A stretch of 64,000 bases of DNA from KBS-83 sp051025295 (GTDB taxonomy: Bacteria; Acidobacteriota; Terriglobia; Terriglobales; Acidobacteriaceae): assembly GCA_051025295.1 (NCBI GenBank), contig JBMGJV010000022.1, one strand, 5' to 3'. The translations under genes and the position numbers were made by a program. Under the pieces are notes generated by a model. The model searched no databases, was not told the origin of the DNA, and saw only the letters and a program-made list of their open reading frames with translations. Every line of letters starts with the position of its first letter. The first letter of the stretch is position 1. Of this stretch, positions 23,990 through 32,264 are shown piece after piece.

Positions 23990-25408
23990 TCAAGCCACGA
24001 GCGAGTATGCAAGCTTCAGGTCCTGCCGGAGGAAGCCGCGCAACTGCTCGCCCATAGCCGCATCCGCGGCGCGCAGCACGGCAGACGGGTGGATCGTTGC
24101 CACCACCTGCTTCGCCCAGGGTGACTCGACGACGGTGCCGCGCTGCTTCATCAGCGCGAACTTCGCGCCGAGCAGCGACTTCGCTGCCGTCGCGCCAAGT
24201 GCGACGACCACGCGGGGCCGCACAGTTTCGATCTCAGCCAAAAGCCAGGGGCGGCATGCCGTTACCTCGGACAGCCGCGGCGATTGGTGCAGGCGCAGCC
24301 GCCCGCGTTGGACGAACTTGAAGTGCTTCACCGCATTCGTGACGAACACCTGCTTGCGATCGATCTCGAGTTCTTCAAGCACCTGGTCGAGTACGCGACC
24401 CGCAGGCCCGATGAACGGCAAGCCCTCTTTGTCCTCTTCGTTGCCCGGCTGCTCGCCGACGAGCATCAACCGTGCATGCACCCCGCCCGCGCCGGGCACT
24501 GCCTGAATCGCGTGTTGGTACAGGTCGCACCCATGGCAGCGCGGCAGGCTGGCCACGATCGCTGGCAGCGAGCGTTCCTCGGGAACGAACGGTGCCGCGG
24601 AGTCCTTGGTCTGCGTCTTCATCATCGTCTCCACCCGGCCGCCGGCCTGCGTCAGCAGCTGCGGCAGCACGTCCAGCTCCGGCAGATTCTGCCAGTAGCG
24701 CACCGGCATCTCAGCCCGCATCGCGCGCGGGTTCACGCGCGCAGGGTTGAAGATAGAGCCGTAGTAGCTGCGCCACATCGACTCGAGCTCGTCATCGGCC
24801 GGCGCAGCCTCACGCGGCATGCCCGGCCCCCATTCCAGCTCGCGCGTCGCTGGATCCCACCCGACGGATTGACGCGGCGTCAGAATGGTCCAGCGCATCT
24901 CCGGAAAGCGCTCGCGGAAAAACGGCGCCGCCAGCTCGAGAATGTCGTGATCCGGCTGGTACCACGCGATGTAGTGCTCCCCGCCCTCTGTATCTGTGAC
25001 GCAGCGGAAGCGCACAAAGGCATGCATCTTGTGCAGATCGCGACGCACCTGCCCCTCCAGGCGGCGCACCGCGCTCACATCGTCCTCTGTCTCGACCTTG
25101 AGCAGTTGCCGGTTCTCCTGCAGTCGCCACAGCAGGCGATAGAGCAGATCCCACCGCGCCGGATCAGCGTGACGTGCCGCGATCGTGGCCACCTCCATGA
25201 ACTCCCGAGGGGCGACGATGCTGCCCTTCGGCACGGGCGCGGGCCGGTCGGCGGCATCGCCGAAACCTAGCGTGAGCGTCTCCGGCTCTGTGCCGTCGCG
25301 GAAGTGCACATCCTCCGGCGGCACGCCCTCCGCAAGTAGGCTGCGTGCGGCCTCGCGCCACGAGGCGAAGCTGGGCTCGATCTCGACTTCGCGCACACCG
25401 ATGCGCAA
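23990..25408 (-). CDS. UdgX-type uracil-DNA glycosylase fused to an N-terminal DUF4130 domain
   Basis: 472 residues. The N-terminal ~260 match the DUF4130 (TIGR03915-like) DNA-metabolism domain, with an AWYQPDHDILEL-APFFRERF segment. The C-terminal ~195 form a family-4/UdgX uracil-DNA glycosylase: CHGC (291-294), GEQPG (318-322), LPFIGPAGRVLD and the UdgX loop RGRLRLH with H374, followed by HPSAVLR. In UdgX the loop His forms a covalent bond to the abasic site after uracil release (known from the mycobacterial protein). Here the usual KRRIH reads RLRLH. Cysteines C291/C294 and C385 fit the 4Fe-4S site. The start is TTG 25408, 2 bases after the radical-SAM gene, so the two genes are translationally linked. 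Confidence 0.9.
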   Translation of the reverse strand: MRIGVREVEIEPSFASWREAARSLLAEGVPPEDVHFRDGTEPETLTLGFGDAADRPAPVPKGSIVAPREFMEVATIAARHADPARWDLLYRLLWRLQENRQLLKVETEDDVSAVRRLEGQVRRDLHKMHAFVRFRCVTDTEGGEHYIAWYQPDHDILELAAPFFRERFPEMRWTILTPRQSVGWDPATRELEWGPGMPREAAPADDELESMWRSYYGSIFNPARVNPRAMRAEMPVRYWQNLPELDVLPQLLTQAGGRVETMMKTQTKDSAAPFVPEERSLPAIVASLPRCHGCDLYQHAIQAVPGAGGVHARLMLVGEQPGNEEDKEGLPFIGPAGRVLDQVLEELEIDRKQVFVTNAVKHFKFVQRGRLRLHQSPRLSEVTACRPWLLAEIETVRPRVVVALGATAAKSLLGAKFALMKQRGTVVESPWAKQVVATIHPSAVLRAADAAMGEQLRGFLRQDLKLAYSLVA

Positions 25409-25410
25409 CG

Positions 25411-26664
25411 CTACACCTCTCCGCTGGCCGCGCTGGTCGCTGCCGTGAACAGCTCAAGTTGTGGTGGTGGAGCGATGGCGACAGCAAGGGCGGGTGACTC
25501 AAGCTGCCGCACCAGCGGAATGTGATCTGCCGTGGTGACGAATTGCTCGGCTTGGGCCACCCGTATGTTCAGCTTGCGCAGGTCCTCAAGCGTGATGCGG
25601 TGATAGCGGCGGATCGAGAGGATCTTCTGCACATTGCGGTAGCCGATCCCGGGCACACGCAGCAGCGCCTCTCGCGGCGCGGCGTTCACGTCAACGGGGT
25701 AGAACTCGCGATGCGCGAGCGCCCAGGTCAGCTTCGGATCGCGCGTGAGGTCGAGGTTCGGCTGGTCCGGTGTCGTCAGTTCGTCTGCCCGGAAATCGTA
25801 GTAGCGCATCAGCCAGTCGGCCTGGTACAGGCGATGCTCACGCACCAGAGGCGCGGCCTTGAGCGGCAGGCGGCCGTCCGCCTTCGGGTACGGGCTGAAC
25901 CCCGAGTAGTAGATCCGGCGTAGCTTGTAATCGTTGTAGAGGTGGCTCGCGGTCGAAAGGATCTGCTGGTCTGTGCTGGGTGTTGCGCCCACGACCATCT
26001 GCGTGCTCTGCCCGGCGGGAGCAAAGCGGGGTGCGGAGCGATGCTTCTTCGTCTCCTCGTCCGCCTCAGCCTTGCGCGCCAGGATCTGCTGCATCGCCGA
26101 CTCAATCACGTCGGCCTTCTTATCCGGTGCAAGCTGCACGAGGTCTTGCTGCGTTGGCAATTCGATGTTCGCGCTCAGCCGGTCTGCGTGCCGGCCTGCC
26201 GCATCGAGCAGCGCCTGCGACGCGCCCGGAATTGCCTTCAGGTGAATGTAGCCGCCGAAGCCGTGGTCCTCCCGCAGTGACCGTGCCACCTCGACCAGTT
26301 GCTCCATCGTGTAGTCCGGCGTCTGGATGATACCGGAGCTGAGAAAGAGCCCTTCGATGTAGTTGCGGCGATAGAAGTCGAGTGTGAGCGTGACGACCTC
26401 TTCCGGTGTGAAGCGCGCTCGCTCGATGTCACTGGAGACGCGGTTCACGCAGAAGGCACAGTCGTAGTTGCAGTAGTTGGTGAGCAGCAGCTTCAGCAGC
26501 GAGACGCAGCGCCCGTCAGGTGTGTAACTATGGCAGATACCTGTGCCATCGCTGTGGCCCAGGCCTTTGCCGGTGCCTGCGCGCTTGGCGCCGGAGCTGG
26601 CGCAGCTTGCGTCATACTTGGCGGCGTCGGCCAAAATCTCGAGTTTGCGCTGCACCTGCATCAT
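25411..26664 (-). CDS. Radical-SAM putative DNA modification/repair protein (TIGR03916 type)
   Basis: 417 residues. The radical-SAM cluster motif CNYDCAFC (C65, C69, C72) lies in the barrel, after the family opening KLEILADAAKYDASCASS. GYIHLKAIPGA and NIELPTQQDL follow. A C-terminal helix-hairpin-helix APREALLRVPGIGYRNVQKIL (near base 25650) suggests DNA binding. The family is almost always next to a DUF4130/UDG protein, as here. The chemistry is undefined but is expected to act on nucleic acid damage or modification. ATG 26664 is chosen since the conserved start follows at once, and TTG 26679 would add five residues. Confidence 0.9.
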   Translation of the reverse strand: MMQVQRKLEILADAAKYDASCASSGAKRAGTGKGLGHSDGTGICHSYTPDGRCVSLLKLLLTNYCNYDCAFCVNRVSSDIERARFTPEEVVTLTLDFYRRNYIEGLFLSSGIIQTPDYTMEQLVEVARSLREDHGFGGYIHLKAIPGASQALLDAAGRHADRLSANIELPTQQDLVQLAPDKKADVIESAMQQILARKAEADEETKKHRSAPRFAPAGQSTQMVVGATPSTDQQILSTASHLYNDYKLRRIYYSGFSPYPKADGRLPLKAAPLVREHRLYQADWLMRYYDFRADELTTPDQPNLDLTRDPKLTWALAHREFYPVDVNAAPREALLRVPGIGYRNVQKILSIRRYHRITLEDLRKLNIRVAQAEQFVTTADHIPLVRQLESPALAVAIAPPPQLELFTAATSAASGEV

Positions 26665-26728
26665 CACGTGGACGCCCAAGGGCGAATATAAGGAGAATAG
26701 CGGATCGCTTTGCTCCTCGCTCTATGAG

Positions 26729-26756
26729 AGGCCGCAGACGCGAGCGCCCGCGGCCT
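26729..26756 (-). terminator. Possible terminator downstream of MDR oxidoreductase gene
   Basis: AGGCCGC (26729-26735) and GCGGCCT (26750-26756) form a perfect 7-bp stem with a 14-base GC-rich loop, 21 bases after the minus-strand stop. It is followed only by TCTCAT on the minus strand, so it is a weak candidate. The rest of the short gap (26665-26777) shows nothing. Confidence 0.35.
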
Positions 26757-26777
26757 TCCTGTTGATGACAGCAATAC

Positions 26778-27767
26778 TCAGAGCGTGATGACAACCTTGC
26801 CGACCTGCTCGTTCGACTCGAGGTAGCGATACGCGTCCGCTGCCTGCGCGAACGGGAAGGTCTTCGCGATCTTCACCTGGAAGCGTCCATCGGCCAGCCG
26901 GTCGAAGACATACTCCTGGCCCATGCGTCCCAGCGCGGGCTCCGCGTGCAGCAGGCGCAGCGTATAGCCGCGCATCGAGAGCTCCTTGGTCATCGCCGTC
27001 CACAGCGGAAACGGCGTCGGCGCCATCGACAGCAAGCCATACTCGATAAGGATGCCGTGCGGGGCAGCCGCTTCGGCGAGCTGCTCCACGCCGGGTCCGG
27101 CGACGGGATCGAAGATCACGCGAGCGCCCTTGCCCCCGGTGATCTCGTGAACGCGTGCGACCAGGTCTTCCTCCTGCGTGGCGATGACGTGATCCGCACC
27201 AAGTGCGCGCAACTCGGCGGTCTTCTTGCTGGTGCGCGTGGTGGCAATGCTGATCGCGCCGTGATCCTTCACGATCTGGATTGCCGCGAGCCCCACTGAA
27301 CTCGAGGCTGCGGGAATGATGACGAAGTCGCCCTCACTCACCTTGCCGACATGCACCAGCCCGCCCCAGGCGGTCAGGTACTGCATCCAGATCGCGGTCC
27401 CCTGGACGGGTGACAGATTCTCCGGATACGCAGCAACGACGGCGACCGGCACGACGGCCGCTTCGCCGAGCACGGAGTACTGATTCATGGAAAAGCCGGG
27501 GATGGTCGACACCTTACGACCGATCCAGTGTTGCTCCACGTCGGGCCCGACGGCCTCGACTATGCCCGACGCCTCGTATCCCACGCCAGAAGGCAACTGC
27601 GGCGCTTCCAGGTAGTGGCCGCGGATGTACATCGCCTCTGCACGATTCAGGCCGACGGCCTGCACCTTGATGCGCACCTCACCCGGACCCGGCTCACGTA
27701 AGGGAACATCCTCAAACTGCAACACCTCGGGCCCACCCAACTGATGAAAGCGCACTACCTTCGGCAT
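26778..27767 (-). CDS. Zinc-independent MDR alcohol dehydrogenase/quinone oxidoreductase
   Basis: 329-residue medium-chain reductase. The N-terminal GroES-like domain has GVGYEASGIVEAVG at about 61-74. The NADP-binding Rossmann part reads FVIIPAASSSVGLAAIQIVKDHGA, with the SSS-VG form of the nucleotide loop, then ALGADHVI and VIFDPVAG. The Cys/His/Glu ligands of zinc alcohol dehydrogenases are absent (SGVGYE replaces the GHE region), so it resembles NADPH:quinone reductase or enoyl reductase types. AAAGGAG lies 7 bases before the ATG. Substrate unknown. It is divergent from the L,D-transpeptidase. Confidence 0.85.
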   Translation of the reverse strand: MPKVVRFHQLGGPEVLQFEDVPLREPGPGEVRIKVQAVGLNRAEAMYIRGHYLEAPQLPSGVGYEASGIVEAVGPDVEQHWIGRKVSTIPGFSMNQYSVLGEAAVVPVAVVAAYPENLSPVQGTAIWMQYLTAWGGLVHVGKVSEGDFVIIPAASSSVGLAAIQIVKDHGAISIATTRTSKKTAELRALGADHVIATQEEDLVARVHEITGGKGARVIFDPVAGPGVEQLAEAAAPHGILIEYGLLSMAPTPFPLWTAMTKELSMRGYTLRLLHAEPALGRMGQEYVFDRLADGRFQVKIAKTFPFAQAADAYRYLESNEQVGKVVITL

Positions 27768-27822
27768 CTGTTTCTCCTTTAGTGTTGGATACAGTGGCGA
27801 CAGCGTGCGGTGCAGGGAAGTA

Positions 27823-27842
27823 TGGGGGAGATTCCTCCCCCA
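27823..27842. repeat. Perfect 8-bp hairpin upstream of L,D-transpeptidase
   Basis: TGGGGGAG-ATTC-CTCCCCCA forms a strong stem-loop 43 bases before the preferred ATG of the L,D-transpeptidase, with no T-run. It may stabilise or control the 5' leader. If translation instead began at GTG 27810, this stretch would be coding (IPPPP). Confidence 0.5.
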
Positions 27843-27884
27843 CCAAACGGGGATGGAGCCGCCGACGCATCCGGATACACTCGA

Positions 27885-29756
27885 ATGGAGCGCAACGCTC
27901 TAGCCCAGGGGAGGGCTGCACGGCGATTGACAGTGGCACGCAGACGAAAGCTACTCCTGGTGTGCGCCTCTGCCATGCTGGCGATTGCAGGTTGCCACCG
28001 GCAACAGGCGCCCGCCGGTCCCAAGCCGCTGACACCCGAAGCCATTGCTTTGCATCAGATCGCTGCTCAGACGCGGCTCGAGGGCATGCGCTGGCCCAAC
28101 TTCGCCGATCTCGCCAAGCCGGTCGACGCCTTCTACGCCGCACATGAGTACGAGCCGGTCTGGTCCAAAGGCAGCCGGCCCACAGAGCAGGCCCGGCAGA
28201 TGATGGCTGCGTTCAGCCATGCTGCAGCGGACGCACTCGACCCCGAAGACTACGACAGCTCCCGCTGGGCGGCGCGTGACCACGCCCTCAACACACCGGA
28301 GGAGCGCGCGGCCTTCGACATGGAGATGACGGTCGCGGCGATGCGGTACGTCAACGACGAGCACAACGGCCGCGTCGACCCGAAGCGCTTTCACTTCGGC
28401 ATCAACCTCGACCAGAAGCGATACGACCTCGCCTCGTTCCTCAGCGATCACATCGTGCGCTCCGGGAATGTCTGGGCGGAACTGGTTGCGGTGCAGCCGC
28501 AGAGCAGTGAGTACAAGCGAACATTGAATGCCTATCGCCACTGGACTGTGCTCGCCGGGCAGGATCACGGCGGCGGCCTGCCCGATCCGCATCGCCAGTT
28601 GAAGCCGGGTGAACCGTACGCCGGTGGTGCGCGGCTGCGTGAGTTGCTGGTGCTCGATGGAGACCTGTCTACGGATGCGGCGGAGACTGCGCCCGACCAC
28701 TACGACCCCGCACTCGCGCGTGCCGTGAAGCACTTCCAGTACCACCACGGTCTTCAAGCTGACGGCAAGGTGGGCTCCCCGACCATCGACGCGCTGAACG
28801 TGCCCACGGCAGAGCGGGCGCATCAACTCGCGATTGCGGTGGAGCGCTGGCGCTGGCTCCCCGACGCTTACCAGGCTGCACCGGTCTTCGTGAATCTGCC
28901 GGAGTTCAAGCTGCGCATTTACTCCGACGCGCCGCTTCCGGAGCCGCCGAAGGAGAACGACGAAGGATCGCTCCTGCCGGTGGCCCACGCGGAGACACTG
29001 CCGCTCGAGAACGATCACGCAAGGATCGCGCTCGAGATGAACGTCGTGGTCGGCAAGTCGGGGATCAAGGCCGGCGAAAAGCCTGGAGACAAACCAGAAG
29101 ATCACCAGACGCCAATGCTGGTGAACCAGATGCGCTATCTGATCTTCCGTCCGTACTGGTCTGTGCCGGTCGACATCACCAAGCGTGAGGTGCTGCCGGG
29201 CATCGCGAAAAACCCGACATACCTTGAGGACCACGACTTTTCAATCGTCGATCGACACCAGAAGCCGCTGGTCTACACAGCCGCGATGAACAAGCGCCTG
29301 GAAGCAGGAGAGCTCTGGGTGCGCCAGGATGCAGGTCCGGAGAACTCGCTCGGTCTGGTGAAATTCATGTTCCCCAACCCGTACTCGATCTATCTGCACT
29401 CGACACCCGCGGTCGGTTTGTTCACGCGCACGCGGCGTGATTTCAGCCACGGTTGCGTGCGCGTGCAGAAGCCGGCCGAGCTGGCGTCCTGGATCCTGCG
29501 GGACCGGAGCGAGTGGCCGGTCGACAAGATCCAGGAGGCAATGGAAACGGGTGACGACAACAAGACAGTCGGGTTGAAGAAGAGCATTCCGGTGGTGATC
29601 TTCTACGCGACAGCGTACGTCGAAGCAGACGGCACGATCGACTTCACCCGGGACATTTACGAGTACGACAAGCTGCTCGACGAAACCCTGGCGCAGGGCC
29701 GTCCCTATCCGACCAAGCCCATCACGCCCGAGGTCGACGTCCACGACGAGCGCTGA
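27885..29756 (+). CDS. YcbB-like murein L,D-transpeptidase, probable lipoprotein
   Basis: Cross-links peptidoglycan (3-3 bonds) or links it to proteins in the periplasm. From ATG 27885 it has 623 residues. A basic N-region is followed by a hydrophobic stretch ending in a lipobox-like AIAGC (C37). The scaffold domain contains a peptidoglycan-binding motif (AVKHFQYHHGLQADGKVGSPTIDALN). The YkuD catalytic domain is marked by YSIYLHSTPAVGLF and the active-site SHGCVRV (catalytic Cys C524, bases 29454-29456). The YkuD domain carries an insertion rich in charged residues (about 370-410). A GTG at 27810 would extend the start by 25 residues, and TTG 27927 would give a more usual short signal. Confidence 0.9.
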   Translation: MERNALAQGRAARRLTVARRRKLLLVCASAMLAIAGCHRQQAPAGPKPLTPEAIALHQIAAQTRLEGMRWPNFADLAKPVDAFYAAHEYEPVWSKGSRPTEQARQMMAAFSHAAADALDPEDYDSSRWAARDHALNTPEERAAFDMEMTVAAMRYVNDEHNGRVDPKRFHFGINLDQKRYDLASFLSDHIVRSGNVWAELVAVQPQSSEYKRTLNAYRHWTVLAGQDHGGGLPDPHRQLKPGEPYAGGARLRELLVLDGDLSTDAAETAPDHYDPALARAVKHFQYHHGLQADGKVGSPTIDALNVPTAERAHQLAIAVERWRWLPDAYQAAPVFVNLPEFKLRIYSDAPLPEPPKENDEGSLLPVAHAETLPLENDHARIALEMNVVVGKSGIKAGEKPGDKPEDHQTPMLVNQMRYLIFRPYWSVPVDITKREVLPGIAKNPTYLEDHDFSIVDRHQKPLVYTAAMNKRLEAGELWVRQDAGPENSLGLVKFMFPNPYSIYLHSTPAVGLFTRTRRDFSHGCVRVQKPAELASWILRDRSEWPVDKIQEAMETGDDNKTVGLKKSIPVVIFYATAYVEADGTIDFTRDIYEYDKLLDETLAQGRPYPTKPITPEVDVHDER

Positions 29757-29762
29757 GGCTCG

Positions 29763-30674
29763 CTAGGCGACCCGCAGGACGATCTTGCCGCCGCTCTTCC
29801 CGGCCTCGGCTTCAAGATGGGCTTCCCGGATCTGATCGAGCGGCATAGTCTTCGCAATCGGAAGCGAGAACGCGCCCCGCGCTACGTCGTCCGCCAGTTG
29901 ATACAAACGCGACGCATCCGGAACCGCCATCATGCCTGCCATGCGGATGTCGGTGCGATTCGCGTCCGCAGGCGGTCCGAGGACCGTCCCGAAGACACCG
30001 CCCGCCCGCAGGCAGCGTAGCGCGTGTGCAGCCACTGTTCCGCCTATAGTGTCCGCGACGGCGTCGATCTCATGCAGCGCCTGGAGCGCCTGTGGATCAT
30101 CGGTCGCGATCACCCGTTCCACGCCGAGCGAGTTTGCTTCCTCTACCTGCGAGCCGCGCACACCCGCGATGACATGCGCACCGTGTGAGCGCGCGACGTG
30201 CACGGCACTCCGGCCCACGCTGCCCAGAGCACCGAGCACGAGCACTGTCTGTCCGGGTGCGATTTTGATGGCACGCTCCATCAACTGCGCCCCCGTCAAC
30301 AGCACCAGCGGCAGCGCGGCGGCCTGTTCGTAGCTCAGCTTGTCGGGGATTGGCGCCAGCACATCCGCTTTGGCGGTCGTCATCTCGGCATAGGTAGCAT
30401 TGGCGAGCGCCATCACGCGCTGGCCCGGCTCGAAGCCGACGACGCCGTCGCCGGCACGCACGACCTCTCCCGCGAGGTCGCGGCCGAGTATCGCCGGCAG
30501 ATCGACATCGATGCGCCCGCGCGTTGCTCCGCTGCGGATCTTGAAGTCGACCGGGTTGATGCTGGTCGCATGCACCCTCACCAGAACATCGCCTGTGCCG
30601 ACCACCGGATCGTCGACCTGTTCGATCTGCAGTTGATCAACGCCGCCGAAACCTTCGAGCACTACTGCTTTCAT
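29763..30674 (-). CDS. NADP-dependent MDR oxidoreductase
   Basis: 303-residue zinc-free medium-chain reductase of the quinone oxidoreductase/alginate-lyase-associated type. N-terminal SINPVDFKIRSGAT and ILGRDLAGEVVRAG belong to the GroES-like fold. VLVLGALGSVGRSAVHVARSHGA is the NADP-binding loop, and the C-terminus reads AGKSGGKIVLRV. It is a paralogue of the oxidoreductase 2 kb away but clearly distinct in sequence. ATG 30674 is used because GAGGAG lies 8 bases upstream. It is convergent with the L,D-transpeptidase (6-base gap). Substrate unknown, probably small reactive enones or quinones. Confidence 0.85.
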   Translation of the reverse strand: MKAVVLEGFGGVDQLQIEQVDDPVVGTGDVLVRVHATSINPVDFKIRSGATRGRIDVDLPAILGRDLAGEVVRAGDGVVGFEPGQRVMALANATYAEMTTAKADVLAPIPDKLSYEQAAALPLVLLTGAQLMERAIKIAPGQTVLVLGALGSVGRSAVHVARSHGAHVIAGVRGSQVEEANSLGVERVIATDDPQALQALHEIDAVADTIGGTVAAHALRCLRAGGVFGTVLGPPADANRTDIRMAGMMAVPDASRLYQLADDVARGAFSLPIAKTMPLDQIREAHLEAEAGKSGGKIVLRVA

Positions 30675-30755
30675 TGCGCACACTCCTCAACTGACAGAGA
30701 TGGCTGCCATGACGCGCGCGTTTTCCTGTGGTGACGAGATCGGTCTCAGCCGGCG

Positions 30756-31589
30756 TTACGCTCCGACGTTGTGTGCGATTTTGCGGTGCGCTGCTGCGTG
30801 GTGCCGCCGCGATGCGTGGCGGAGATGGCCGCGGCGTCGTGGTGCATAGGTCCAGGTGCGGATAGCGCCGACATCCACGTGCACGAAGTGCGTCTTCGGG
30901 TAGTAGCCGACGCCGCCTTCGTTGAGGGCGAGCGCGGCATCGCGGATCTGCACCGTGGACGAGCCGGGGATCTGGATGTCGATCGCGTGGCCGAGGATGT
31001 GCTGCGAGTGCTCTGCAACACCATTGCTCGCGGCGCGCAGGTTGGCATTCGTCTCTGCCGTGCGGTAGCCGCAGACGACGTCGATGGTCGCTTCCGACCG
31101 GCCGAGCCGGATCAGGATGTCGTGCAGCAGATCGAATTCACGCGGATCGTACGCCACCACGTCCTGCGTGTTGTGGTCGCGGAGGAAGTAATTCAGCTTC
31201 GCCACCGACTCAGGAACGTAACTGTCGCCGACACGATAGATGATGTCGATGTCCTCGAGCGTATGCAGATTGTGCAGGCGCAGCCGGTACGGCTGCGTCG
31301 CATAGGCGGCGGGCAGCAGCGGGATGGCGCGGTCAAGGGCCGAGCGGAACTCAGGATCGTTCGACTGTGCGGCCGGGCCTTCGGCTGCCGGCGTCGTGGG
31401 CGCACCCGGCAGGTCCGGCGCGGGTATTGCGGTCTGCGGTGCGGCAGTATCGCTGGCAGTGGCGACTGCGGCAGAGACTGGTGCGATCGGGGTCGCCGGA
31501 ACCTGTGCCGCGAGTCGTGCCGGCAGCAAGGCGAAAGCGAGAGAGGCGGCAACGGGGCCTGCCAGCGTCAGGAGTAGCGAGTGCCTCAC
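30756..31589 (-). CDS. Exported DUF882/peptidase M15-like protein with His/Arg-rich tail
   Basis: 277 residues. A signal peptide (about 1-28, ending ARLAAQ) is followed by an Ala/Pro/Thr linker and a C-terminal YcbK-like domain related to D-Ala-D-Ala metallopeptidases. Zinc-site residues are visible in CGYRT, SQHILGHAIDI (His/Asp) and THFVHVDVG (His). The family acts on cell-wall peptides or is inactive but wall-binding. The last 22 residues are very basic and histidine-rich (RRRGHLRHASRRHHAAAH), which is unusual and may bind metal or wall polymer. GTG 31589 has GGAGGT 9 bases upstream. It lies in a run of minus-strand genes. Confidence 0.85.
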   Translation of the reverse strand: MRHSLLLTLAGPVAASLAFALLPARLAAQVPATPIAPVSAAVATASDTAAPQTAIPAPDLPGAPTTPAAEGPAAQSNDPEFRSALDRAIPLLPAAYATQPYRLRLHNLHTLEDIDIIYRVGDSYVPESVAKLNYFLRDHNTQDVVAYDPREFDLLHDILIRLGRSEATIDVVCGYRTAETNANLRAASNGVAEHSQHILGHAIDIQIPGSSTVQIRDAALALNEGGVGYYPKTHFVHVDVGAIRTWTYAPRRRGHLRHASRRHHAAAHRKIAHNVGA

Positions 31590-31724
31590 GGGCAGTGACC
31601 TCCGGGCCTGTCGATTGAAGAATGAGGGGGGCGGAATGCTCCTCGCAACAGCTCATTTCCGTGTCCTCATTCTAATCGACCCTCGCCTACGATTCAGTAC
31701 CCCGTTTGGGTCAAGACCAGCCGT

Positions 31725-32240
31725 CTAGGCCGCCGGTACGGTCTCTCCGTGCGCCGGGTCCTGCTCCTCTGGCACGGGCTCCTTCGGCTTCGCATAGAAG
31801 CGGGCGCATTCCTCTGCCAGAACGCCGCCCTCGATCTCCAGGTCGGCACGGAAGGCGTCCCGGATGAAGTCGACCGTGTCGTTATGACGCGACTCGAAGT
31901 ACACGGCGTGCACGTCCTCGCGGCCTGCGCCATAGACGATGCGGCTGACGCCCGCCCACAGGCTCGCCATCGTGCACATGCCGCACGGCTGCAGTGTGCA
32001 GTAGAGCGTGTAGCCCTCGAGCGATTCGACCCCAAGCTCCGCGCACAGGCGGCGAATGGTGACCATCTCTGCGTGTGCCGTGGGATCGTGGTGCATCGCG
32101 CTCTCATTGAAGCCGCGACAGACCACCTTTCCATCTTTCACCAGCACAGCACCCACCTCTGCCCCACCGGGCGTGCGAATGCCGAGCTCCGCCTGCTCGA
32201 TGGCCAGGCGGATAAATGCCGTGTCCTGTTCCGTGATCAT
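31725..32240 (-). CDS. Nucleoside/cytidine deaminase-family protein
   Basis: 171-residue zinc hydrolase of the CMP/dCMP deaminase superfamily. Zinc ligands and proton shuttle lie in THAE-type PTAHAEM (about residues 54-60) and in the PCGMC pair (about 86-90). N-terminal AIEQAELGIRTPGGAEVGAVLVKDG is typical of guanine deaminase/TadA relatives. The C-terminal ~20 residues are charged and not conserved. The substrate could be guanine, a nucleoside or tRNA adenosine. The H-x-E to C-x2-C spacing fits a free-base or nucleoside deaminase. It ends 135 bases from the DUF882 gene start. Confidence 0.85.
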   Translation of the reverse strand: MITEQDTAFIRLAIEQAELGIRTPGGAEVGAVLVKDGKVVCRGFNESAMHHDPTAHAEMVTIRRLCAELGVESLEGYTLYCTLQPCGMCTMASLWAGVSRIVYGAGREDVHAVYFESRHNDTVDFIRDAFRADLEIEGGVLAEECARFYAKPKEPVPEEQDPAHGETVPAA

Positions 32241-32264
32241 GCCGATTAGGATGCCCGCGCGCTG

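Noticed and set aside
27782..28147. 121-codon frame over the L,D-transpeptidase leader
   Set aside because: It crosses the hairpin and the coding start of a clear transpeptidase, with low-complexity Arg/Ser composition.
26778..30674. The two MDR oxidoreductases as a tandem duplication
   Set aside because: They share only family motifs. The N-terminal halves and cofactor loops differ greatly, so no recent duplication is visible.
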